Below are positions 7,955-15,460 of a stretch of DNA of 64,000 bases, piece after piece. The notes beneath the pieces were generated by a model. The model was not told the DNA's origin, ran no database searches, and worked only from the letters and a program-made list of their open reading frames with translations. This DNA comes from JAHECQ01 sp047638695. GTDB lineage: Bacteria; Actinomycetota; Acidimicrobiia; Acidimicrobiales; SZUA-35. The first letter of the stretch is position 1; the number at the start of each line of letters is the position of its first letter. Where the stretch lies: contig JBLINY010000006.1 in the NCBI GenBank assembly GCA_047638695.1, forward strand, positions 22,533 through 86,532, in the 5' to 3' direction. The position numbers and the translations under genes were made by a program.

Positions 7955-8345
7955 TTAGACCCTGCCGTTCGTCGAACGCTCGTAGTGGCGCTGAGCCTTG
8001 GCCCGGTTGCCACAGCGATCCATCGAACACCAGCGACGGCGACCACCCTTCGACGTATCATGGGAACCAGAGCATGCATTTGTCGTGCTCACACGAGCGG
8101 ACTCGATCATGCCGATCACCGAACTGCACCCGGGTCGGGTGCAAAGCAGCATTCACGCGGTCTGTGACGTCATCGTCCAACCCAGGCGAGATCAAGTTCG
8201 TGAACGAGCGAACATTCTCCGTAGCTGCTTCCATCGACGGCGATGGCCGACCCGGGCTTCTCCCCTCCTCGGGCCAGCCGGCGAACTGTTCCGGATGCAT
8301 CGCAGCTTCGGCATCTGCAACAAATACATCTTCAAACGCAGCCAA
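7955..8345 (-). pseudogene. CGNR zinc-finger protein, C-terminal remnant with frameshift
   Basis: The minus strand encodes RVRSCEHDKCMLWF in one frame and DTSKGGRRRWCSMDRCGNRAKAQRHY in the next. Joined, they form the C-terminal CGNR zinc-finger of the ABATE/CGNR family, a putative stress-related transcriptional regulator. The break is at CCC near 8059-8061; one C fewer restores the frame. The N-terminal ABATE domain is not recognisable upstream, and the same DNA on the other strand carries the start of a PPOX-family remnant. Both genes therefore appear to have lost their 5' parts at a common junction near 8250-8295. Confidence 0.65.
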
Positions 8346-8855
8346 GAGATCGTCGAACTCGCTTCGACCGGGCCAAAGCCCGAGCCGACGAAGCCCGAGC
8401 CCAAACGGGCCGAGCCCAAACGGGCCGGTCGGCTAGACGCCGAAGACCGAGCACAGCTCGAAGCATCGGACACCATCTTCTTGGCCAGTCATCACACCAA
8501 ACATGGGATCGACCCAACCCACCGCGGCGGCCCCCCGGGCTTCATCACCGTTCGAGACGACGCCACGTTGCGGATCCCCGACTACAGGGGCAACGGCATG
8601 TTCCAGACGCTCGGAAACCTGCTTTTGGATGACCGGGTTGGGCTGCTGAGCATCGACTTTACGACCGGCCGGAGCGTGCAAGTGACAGGACGAGGCTCGA
8701 TCGAGGCGTCATCGGTCAACGACGAATTCTCGACTCGGACACTGGTGATCGGCGACGAGGTACGCACCACCTGGCCCGACGTCGGCAAATGGATCGACAT
8801 CGAAGCCTTCGAGTTCCTGCCCGGTCTCATCAAACCCGGCACACCGTTTCTCTAA
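8295..8855 (+). pseudogene. Pyridoxamine 5'-phosphate oxidase (PPOX) family protein, 5'-truncated
   Basis: The frame carries SFGICNKYIFKR, a Pro/Lys/Glu-rich linker, then DTIFLASHHTKHGIDPTHRG, GPPGFITV, PDYRGNGMFQTLGNLL and VGLLSIDFTTG. This is the C-terminal half of a two-lobed PPOX-class flavin-binding protein; the N-terminal split barrel that should precede the CNKYI motif is missing. The linker contains a short repeated PKRAEPKRA unit. The open frame extends upstream to 7998, but that part is antisense to the CGNR remnant and looks non-coding. It could still be translated from ATG 8295 as a single-barrel protein. Confidence 0.6.
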
Positions 8856-8964
8856 CGCACATCTTCAGCAGCGCTTCACACTCGGATACGTGTGGCCACT
8901 GCTAAGGGCTAGCAGCCCGGCATGCCATCGCTCTTGTTCCGTACCTCTCTCGATCGGACCGTCG

Positions 8965-10170
8965 TTAGTGACGGTCGGCCGCGAGCGATTCGAGAAGCTC
9001 GAGGTAGCGGCCTCCAACGGCTCTCGAGCTGTAGTGCTCGGCAACTGCTGCCGCCTCGGCCCCAAGCCTGGAGCAGCGATCGGCGTCACCTAACAACGCA
9101 TCGAGTGCGCCGGCCAACGCCTTGGAGTCACCCGGGGGAACGATCAACCCGGTCAACCCATCTACGGCTACGTCGGACAGCCCGGGAAGATCTGACGAGA
9201 TCACCGGTACGCCGAGCGACATGGCTTCGAGCATCGCCACCGGGAGGCCGTCCTTATCACCGCTGGCCGCCTCGACACTTGGGACGACAACCATGGCGGC
9301 ACCGGCCAGGATCCGCCCAACCTCGTTGCGTGGAAGTTGGCCCGTGAAGCGCACCGGCAAGCCGTCGCTCAACTCCTCGAGCCGGGCCCGTTCAGGGCCC
9401 TCCCCCACGATGGTCACATTGGGCGGCTCGGGCATGAGTTTCAGCGCATCCATCAAGACGTGGAAGCCCTTCTTCTCGACCAGCCGACCAACGGCAACTA
9501 CGCCGGTTCTTGCCCTGCCATCGTCGCCCGTCTCACCCGATCTACCCAGACCGATCACGTCGGCGCCCATGGGTTCGACCAGAACATCATCGGCGGAGAG
9601 ACCCCAACCGCGAACGATCTCGGCCATTTCTGAATTCACCACGGTGATCCGGCCCATCCGCTTGAGGATCTGCCGTTTCAAGGCTTCGAGAACTTTCCCT
9701 CGGAAGCCATACAGGTCGCCGCCATGGGTCGTCAGCAAGGTCGGGGTCTTCACCCCGGAGAGAACAACTGCGAGGCCTTGCGGCAAAACCCAGTGTGCGT
9801 GGACTACGTCAGGATTGAACGAGCGAATAGCCCGCCTGATGGCCACAGCCTCACAAAGAACAAAGGAGACGGCGGCCAGATACTGCAGTTTGGATTCCCG
9901 CAGGATCTCCGCCATCGCGCCATCAGCGAGAGTCTCGACTTTGCGCGGCGCATACCGAAACCGTCGGATCTGCACCGACTCATCAATGTCAGTGGAACCC
10001 ATGCCCGGCAGCGACGGCGTTAGAACCATCACCTCGGCTTCATCGGCGTAGAACGTCGCCAGATCGCGTACAAAAGCGGGGCTGCCATCACCCGGGTAGC
10101 GAGGATACGACGATGTCAGAACAAGGATTCTCAACGCGCACCGGCACATGCACAAACGACTGACTTCCAA
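8965..10170 (-). CDS. Glycosyltransferase family 4 protein
   Basis: A GT-B glycosyltransferase of about 390-401 residues. The N-terminal domain begins RILVLTSSYPRYPGDGSPAF and includes DVVHAHWVLPQG and LLTTHGGDLYGF. The C-terminal nucleotide-sugar domain has VAVGRLVEKKGFHVLMDAL, VGEGPERARLEEL and the EX7E region AMLEAMSLGVPVISSDLPG. The outermost TTG at 10170 is given; TTG 10134, just before RILVL, or ATG 10149 may be the true start. It is divergent from two methyltransferases and lies in a cluster with a GT2 enzyme and two multi-pass membrane proteins, so it likely builds an exported glycolipid or polysaccharide. Confidence 0.88.
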   Translation of the reverse strand: MEVSRLCMCRCALRILVLTSSYPRYPGDGSPAFVRDLATFYADEAEVMVLTPSLPGMGSTDIDESVQIRRFRYAPRKVETLADGAMAEILRESKLQYLAAVSFVLCEAVAIRRAIRSFNPDVVHAHWVLPQGLAVVLSGVKTPTLLTTHGGDLYGFRGKVLEALKRQILKRMGRITVVNSEMAEIVRGWGLSADDVLVEPMGADVIGLGRSGETGDDGRARTGVVAVGRLVEKKGFHVLMDALKLMPEPPNVTIVGEGPERARLEELSDGLPVRFTGQLPRNEVGRILAGAAMVVVPSVEAASGDKDGLPVAMLEAMSLGVPVISSDLPGLSDVAVDGLTGLIVPPGDSKALAGALDALLGDADRCSRLGAEAAAVAEHYSSRAVGGRYLELLESLAADRH

Positions 10171-10315
10171 GTTCTGGCCATCGGGCGAGAGTAGCGGACT
10201 GCGTCTTGGGAACCAGGTGACCGTGCTCGGCCGCCGAGACCCCTTAGCCGACTGCTCTTGGTGTCAATCGATCAGCTTCGATGTCGAACCTACGCTGACA
10301 GCGACCGACTAACAT

Positions 10316-11080
10316 TTGGCTATATCCACGACCGACATAGACAATCCCCGCATGCAGCAGATGCTGCTCAACGACCGGGGCGAGCCTGTCCCCGATCCGG
10401 CTACAACACCGGCTGTCATTCCCGGCACGCTGATCGGCCACTGGCTTCAGATGCACGAAAAATTGGTTCAAGGCGACCTGCTCGACCTTGGGGCCGGCAA
10501 TCAGCCATACGCCTCCTGGTACCAAACTCGGATCGATCGAGCCGTGGCCGTCGACTTCAATGCGGCCGTGGGCTTGCAGGCCCGCTGTGCGGGCGAAGCG
10601 CTCCCCTTTGCCAACCATTCGTTCGACGTCGTCCTCGCCACCGAAGTTCTCGAGCACATACCAAGGCCCGAGCTAGCAGTCGCCGAGATGGTGCGAGTCC
10701 TGCGACCGGGCGGGTCGGTCCTGATCACAACGCCGTTCATCTATCCGGTACACGAGGCGCCCTACGATTTCTGGCGATTCACGCACTTCGGACTACAGGC
10801 CCTCTGCCAGGCTCACGGCCTTGACGTGATCGACGTCAGTGCAAAGGGTGGCATCACTGCTCTCGCTACCCATGTTGTCGCTAACGGACTACCGAGGGCG
10901 GCCAAGGTCTTAGCCCAGAGATCTCCCTTCTTCGCGCTCGGTCCAAGAGTCGCCGGCAGACTGATTGGTCTGCCGCAGCGAGCTGTGTTGGCCCGCAGCC
11001 GATCGCTCGAGGTTTCGGGATCGGCTCGGCTGGTTAGTCTCGGCTACATGATCGCCGCGTCAAAGCCGCTCGATCGCTGA
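10316..11080 (+). CDS. Class I SAM-dependent methyltransferase
   Basis: The 254-residue protein carries the Rossmann methyltransferase motifs: LLDLGAGNQPYASWY (motif I, about residues 55-68), ALPFANHSFDVVLATEVLEH (post-II/III) and MVRVLRPGGSVLITTPF. It matches the Methyltransf_11 type often found in polysaccharide and glycolipid clusters. Start is TTG 10316 or ATG 10352. The 145-bp region shared with the divergent GT4 gene probably holds both promoters. Acceptor is unknown; a sugar or lipid-linked intermediate is likely from the context. Confidence 0.83.
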   Translation: MAISTTDIDNPRMQQMLLNDRGEPVPDPATTPAVIPGTLIGHWLQMHEKLVQGDLLDLGAGNQPYASWYQTRIDRAVAVDFNAAVGLQARCAGEALPFANHSFDVVLATEVLEHIPRPELAVAEMVRVLRPGGSVLITTPFIYPVHEAPYDFWRFTHFGLQALCQAHGLDVIDVSAKGGITALATHVVANGLPRAAKVLAQRSPFFALGPRVAGRLIGLPQRAVLARSRSLEVSGSARLVSLGYMIAASKPLDR

Positions 11081-11127
11081 CGCGACTGGGACCGTCACAG
11101 AGGCGAGGAAGAGTCGGTTCGAGCAAG

Positions 11128-11898
11128 GTGGGGTCTGCAATACTGGGCGACGTGTGCGATCCCGAACCCGATGGCTGGTCTGTTAGCCCCTCCCACGTAC
11201 TGCGTCGGAGCGCGATTATCGATGTCGCCAGCTCGCTCCCAACAGGACAGTTCTTCGAGGCTGGAGCGGGCAGTGGTGACATCACCCGGCGCCTTCAGGC
11301 TTTGGGTTTCAGCGGTTATGCCAGCGATCTTGGGATCGAGACCCGACGCCACCTCGAGTCGGTATTCGATAGCTCGAGCGTTTCGGTAGTGGAATCCATC
11401 GACGACGTCGATCAAGACGTCGATTACGTCTTTGCCTTCGAGGTACTCGAACACATCGAGGACGACGAAGGCGCCCTACGCGAGTGGACAAAGAAGCTCA
11501 AAACCGGAGGGCAGATCCTCATCTCCGTGCCAGCCCACCAGTGGAGGTTCGGCACCGCCGATGAGCTGGTCGGTCACGTCCGACGCTACGACCGCAACGA
11601 TCTGACACGGCTCATGACCGCCGTGGGTGCCGAGCTACAACAGGTTATTTGCTACGGCTTCCCGTTGGCTCCCATGACTCGGAAGGTGGAAGACCTCATC
11701 CACGCCGTCCGGCCTCCCACAATCACAGGTTCAGCTGTCGAGCGGTCGATCGACTCTGGAGTAAAGAGGTCGAAGACGGCACGCGCTGTTTCGCGTCTCG
11801 TCTCCGACACGACGCTGAGACCAGCTACCGCGCTACAGCGGAGGTTTTACGACACCGACCGCGGCGATGGTTTCGTCGCCACAGCCATTCTTGGCTAG
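11128..11898 (+). CDS. Class I SAM-dependent methyltransferase (second)
   Basis: A 256-residue methyltransferase with FFEAGAGSGDITRRLQALGF (motif I), YVFAFEVLEHIEDDEGALRE (motif II/III), LKTGGQILISVPAHQWRFGT and DELVGHVRRYDRNDL. The last two motifs are typical of methyltransferases beside glycosyltransferases. The start is a GTG at 11128; GTG 11152 is also possible. It overlaps the following membrane-protein gene by 32 bp, so the two are probably co-expressed. Confidence 0.82.
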   Translation: MGSAILGDVCDPEPDGWSVSPSHVLRRSAIIDVASSLPTGQFFEAGAGSGDITRRLQALGFSGYASDLGIETRRHLESVFDSSSVSVVESIDDVDQDVDYVFAFEVLEHIEDDEGALREWTKKLKTGGQILISVPAHQWRFGTADELVGHVRRYDRNDLTRLMTAVGAELQQVICYGFPLAPMTRKVEDLIHAVRPPTITGSAVERSIDSGVKRSKTARAVSRLVSDTTLRPATALQRRFYDTDRGDGFVATAILG

Positions 11899-12778
11899 CC
11901 AACTTTCGGTATCGGCCATCGTCGCCGCCGTCGACCGGGTGAGAAAGACGGTGCCAACCTCCGTCGCTCTCGTTCTGGGCATCGGGCTGCTGATCGGCTC
12001 CCTCCTCTGGTCAATTCCGAGATCGATCGACTCGATCAGCGACGTATCGCTACCCATCTTGGCCGTAGCCGCTCTCATCGGCGTACCGGTCATGATCGCT
12101 CTTCATTCCTTGGAGTTCGTGCTCCTAGGAAAGATCCTCGACGTCTCCATTGGGCATCAGAAGGCCTTCTCATACTCGTTGGTGGCAACCATTTCGAACT
12201 CGCTGCCGATTCCTGGCGCCAGCCTCGTCCGTATTCATGTCCTCACCCGGTCGGGCGTCACCATCGGGCAGGCAACCCGGGTGCAGCTGCTATCGGCCGG
12301 GGTCTGGGCCGCTCTCTCATTCTCACTACTGGGGGCCATCGCTCTCACACTCCAGCCACTCATCGGGGTGGTTTCACTGGCGCTCGGCGCTGGGGCATTC
12401 GTGGCATCAATGGTCGTGATGCGCTCGGTGGGCGGTCGCCACTTGGCCGAGCTCGTTGTCATCAAGATGCTGATCGCCGTCGCTGACTCAACCCGCTACT
12501 TCTTCGTGCTGGCAGCCATTGGGGTGAAGGCAACCTGGCTCTCGTCGTTCACCCTCTCGACCGCAGGTTTACTCACGTCAATTGTCGGCATCTTCCCGGC
12601 TGGCATCGGCCTACGAGAGGGGCTTGCCGCTGTTCTGGCCACCGCTGTACGGGCCGATGCAGCTGACCTTGTGGCCGCCTCTGCCGCCGATCGGCTTGCC
12701 GTGACAGTCGTGCTGGCGCTGATGTTCCCGTTCGCCGCAGCCCATCTGCGGAAGATCTCAGCCGAGCTCGACGACTAG
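11867..12778 (+). CDS. Lysylphosphatidylglycerol synthase-like (UPF0104) membrane protein
   Basis: The 303-residue protein is almost entirely hydrophobic, with about eight membrane segments. It contains the family landmarks ISNSLPIPGASLVRIHVL (residues about 107-124) and VGIFPAGIGLREGLAAVLAT near 235-255. Members resemble the flippase-like integral domain of MprF, without the aminoacyltransferase part. In glycan clusters such proteins are thought to act in lipid or glycan transfer across the membrane. Its stop overlaps the stop of the convergent gene on the tetranucleotide CTAG (12775-12778). Confidence 0.75.
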   Translation: MVSSPQPFLASQLSVSAIVAAVDRVRKTVPTSVALVLGIGLLIGSLLWSIPRSIDSISDVSLPILAVAALIGVPVMIALHSLEFVLLGKILDVSIGHQKAFSYSLVATISNSLPIPGASLVRIHVLTRSGVTIGQATRVQLLSAGVWAALSFSLLGAIALTLQPLIGVVSLALGAGAFVASMVVMRSVGGRHLAELVVIKMLIAVADSTRYFFVLAAIGVKATWLSSFTLSTAGLLTSIVGIFPAGIGLREGLAAVLATAVRADAADLVAASAADRLAVTVVLALMFPFAAAHLRKISAELDD

Positions 12779-14334
12779 TTATCCGACATCGACACCGGCG
12801 CTGTTGCTAGAAAAGCTGCCGCGCCGGCCGCCAAGAGTACAAGCCCCGTAAGCAGGACGATCAAGGTCGTGAGGGTGGCCGAGACCGGCGTGTAGGCGGC
12901 CATGGTGCGAAACTCGTCGTACATAGACTCGCCACCCCAGTAGGCATCGAGAATTCTGCGAATGGCAACGAAGTTGGCAACGGCAGCGATGGCCAGCACC
13001 AATACAGCCCCGCGTTCCCCCAACCGAAGGCTGCGGACGACGGCCGCCGCGCCGACGCCGGCTAGGGCCCAGAGGCCGATCGTGCTTGCAAACAGGTATC
13101 GACCCTGGATGCCGGCTGTGAGACCGATCGACGCGTACAGCCCGTAATTGGCTTGGAGCAGCACTCCAATGCCGAGGATGGCAGGGATGACACCCCCGAC
13201 CCACAGTGCAGTGCGGCTCGACGGCATCGCAGCCAGCACCGAGACCAGCAGAAAGCCGAGCACCAGGTAGTAGACCCACGCTGGCGTTCTGACATCAAAC
13301 CACCCGAACCACCCGACATAGCGCTCCATGATCCAGGGAACCCAGATGTCGATGTAGGTCGAGAAAGAGGCCTCAAAAGCCGGATTCTCCGCGTAGAGCG
13401 AAGGCTCGACCTCTCGGAGCAGCGTTCCGTCACCGATGAGGTTCCGGGCATAAAACCAGCCTCCAGAAAGAAAGGCCAGCAGCCCCGTTATCAGATGTGG
13501 CTTCAGCGGTGTCTTGAGCCGCAACCAGCTGTAGAGCGAGGCGCCGGCCAGGCACGGGACAAGCACCAGAGCGCTGGCCTTGGTGAATACGGCTAGTCCA
13601 AGACCAAGGCCGGCCAAGGCGACCGTGGTGGAGCTAACACTTCCCCGAAGAATTCGTAGACCGCCAAGCAGCGTCGCCGCACTGGCCAGAAGAACTAAGT
13701 CATCGTTGTTCACCGCTCCACCGATGTGTAGCAGCTGCGGGAAGAGCAATGGCGTGAACATCGCAGCCTGCTCAGCCGATTCACCACCCCCAATTTCTCG
13801 GGCTGACCGACCCAGTAGCCATGGAAGCGGCACCAAGAACGCCCCACTGAGCAATCGCAGAATCCAGACATGCATGTCGTAAGACGGTTCGCCGGGGGTG
13901 ATGGCAAGAATGAGGCGGCTCTCGGCGGCGAGAACGTAGTAGTAAAACGACGGTGTCTGCTGGGTGTAGTTGACACCGCCCCCTGGGCCAGATTGGTAGG
14001 CATCCAACTCGGCAAATGTCGAGCGCTCGTCGTACGGCCACGACTGGCCACGAGGCCTCGGGTCAACGGTGAACATCGACTCGCTCATCGCTTGGCCAAT
14101 GCCGCCTGAGATATGACGCCCTCTGTTATCGATCGTGTCGAGACCACTGAAATCATGAAAAAGAACCATGTCGACATGTGCTTGTTCGTCGGGTGCCTCG
14201 AAGGTTGGGAACAGCAAAGAATAGAAGACGAGCGCCATTGCCCAGCTCCCTGTTGCGATCAGATAACGCCTCGACATGTCGAGTGGAGGCCCGATTCTCT
14301 TCACTCTGAGTGCAGCCAGAGAGCTCGAGCTCAC
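12775..14334 (-). CDS. Multi-pass membrane protein, DUF2142/GT-C-like glycosyltransferase
   Basis: A 519-residue membrane protein with a first TM near residue 30 followed by FPTFEAPDEQAHVDMVLFHD. The acidic pair after the first TM (APDEQAH) is the usual catalytic-loop signature of GT-C enzymes and DUF2142 proteins. About ten more hydrophobic helices follow. These enzymes transfer sugars from polyprenyl-phosphate donors on the outer face of the membrane. It is translationally coupled to the upstream GT2 gene by a 4-bp overlap (14331-14334). The GT2 enzyme may make the polyprenyl-phosphate sugar that this protein uses. Confidence 0.72.
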   Translation of the reverse strand: MSSSSLAALRVKRIGPPLDMSRRYLIATGSWAMALVFYSLLFPTFEAPDEQAHVDMVLFHDFSGLDTIDNRGRHISGGIGQAMSESMFTVDPRPRGQSWPYDERSTFAELDAYQSGPGGGVNYTQQTPSFYYYVLAAESRLILAITPGEPSYDMHVWILRLLSGAFLVPLPWLLGRSAREIGGGESAEQAAMFTPLLFPQLLHIGGAVNNDDLVLLASAATLLGGLRILRGSVSSTTVALAGLGLGLAVFTKASALVLVPCLAGASLYSWLRLKTPLKPHLITGLLAFLSGGWFYARNLIGDGTLLREVEPSLYAENPAFEASFSTYIDIWVPWIMERYVGWFGWFDVRTPAWVYYLVLGFLLVSVLAAMPSSRTALWVGGVIPAILGIGVLLQANYGLYASIGLTAGIQGRYLFASTIGLWALAGVGAAAVVRSLRLGERGAVLVLAIAAVANFVAIRRILDAYWGGESMYDEFRTMAAYTPVSATLTTLIVLLTGLVLLAAGAAAFLATAPVSMSDN

Positions 14335-15344
14335 TGCTCGTCTCCTGGATGGTCGCCGTAACGGATGATCTTCAACTCCTGCATGATCTTCTCCTGATTG
14401 CGCGTGCTTCGGCCCAACATGTCAGCGAGAAGGCCAACCACCAGGATGATCAAACCCAACGAGAACAAGTAGGCACCGAGAATGCCCAGCGAGGTGTAGG
14501 GAGACGTGCGGTCGGTGCGCAACCAGTGGATAGCGACGAATCCTCCGCCCAGTCCGCCAAGAACCAGCGGCAACGTCGCCAACATCCCGAAGAAGCGCAG
14601 CGGGGCGAAGTCACGAAACGCCCGCAAGATATTCACGGCGCTGTTCAAGAGAAACTGCCAGAAGCTCGTGACCACTCGAGACCGACGACCCGGGTAGTAG
14701 GTCACCGTTGTCGGAATCGACACAATGTCGAGTTGGTTGAAGGCCAGAAGCTGGAACGATTCTTGTGTGTAGGTGTATTTGCTGTTGATGTTCAGCGCCA
14801 ACATCGCTTTGCGGTTGTAGGCCCGGAATCCGCAGGTGACGTCGGCGAACGACTCGCTGCTCAGTCGGCCAACAATATTGGCACCGAGTCGATTGCCCAG
14901 ATATTTACCGAGCGGCATGTTCTCAGGACGGCGCCGCTGGCCGGTACTCGGATCAGTGAACCGATCGGCGGCGACAAAGTCAGCATCCTTGGCCACGATC
15001 GGGGCCACGAAGGCCGGGATGTCTGCCGGGTCGAATTGCAGGTCACCGTCGATGCTGACCGCGATGTCAGCGCCTCGACGAAGGGCGAGGGCCATCGCCT
15101 GCTGGAACCGAAAGGCAAGTCGGCGTTGCACCTGTCCCTCCAGAACCTGGGCTCCGTGTTCCCGGGCGATGTCGGCCGTATTGTCCTGGCAGCCGTCGGT
15201 GATGACCCAGCGCTCGATCTCGTCGATTCCGTCCAGCTGGTCGGGAATGCGGTCGAGCACTTCACCGATCGTCGCTGCTTCATCCTTACAGATCGAAAAG
15301 ACGATCAATTTTGTCACACGCAGCCTCAGGGTCGCTCGCAGCAA
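14331..15344 (-). CDS. Family 2 glycosyltransferase (polyprenyl-phosphate sugar synthase type)
   Basis: The 337-residue protein has a GT-A domain with VFSICKDEAATIGEVLDRIP at the N terminus, SIDGDLQFDPADIPAFVAPI (DGDxQ, about residues 97-112), a GFRAYNRKAML segment and YYPGRRSRV. Two C-terminal membrane helices follow (LATLPLVLGGLGGGF and LGAYLFSLGLIILVVGLL). This is the layout of DPM/GtrB-like enzymes that attach a sugar to polyprenyl phosphate. A likely TTG or GTG start near 15317 (KLIVFSICKDE) is an alternative to the given start. It is coupled to the GT-C-like gene that follows. Confidence 0.85.
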   Translation of the reverse strand: MLRATLRLRVTKLIVFSICKDEAATIGEVLDRIPDQLDGIDEIERWVITDGCQDNTADIAREHGAQVLEGQVQRRLAFRFQQAMALALRRGADIAVSIDGDLQFDPADIPAFVAPIVAKDADFVAADRFTDPSTGQRRRPENMPLGKYLGNRLGANIVGRLSSESFADVTCGFRAYNRKAMLALNINSKYTYTQESFQLLAFNQLDIVSIPTTVTYYPGRRSRVVTSFWQFLLNSAVNILRAFRDFAPLRFFGMLATLPLVLGGLGGGFVAIHWLRTDRTSPYTSLGILGAYLFSLGLIILVVGLLADMLGRSTRNQEKIMQELKIIRYGDHPGDEQ

Positions 15345-15460
15345 CGGCCACCATAGTCAACGACCGGGGCCAGTCGATGCACCGACTGGCTCGGCTTGAC
15401 CAGTGGCGCCAGCTCTTGACCTATCCCAGATCGAACCATTGCGGAGGCCCGACTTTGTGT

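Noticed and set aside
8918..8935. Possible terminator GGGCT-AGC-AGCCC
   Set aside because: The stem is only 5 bp and is not followed by a T-run on either strand.
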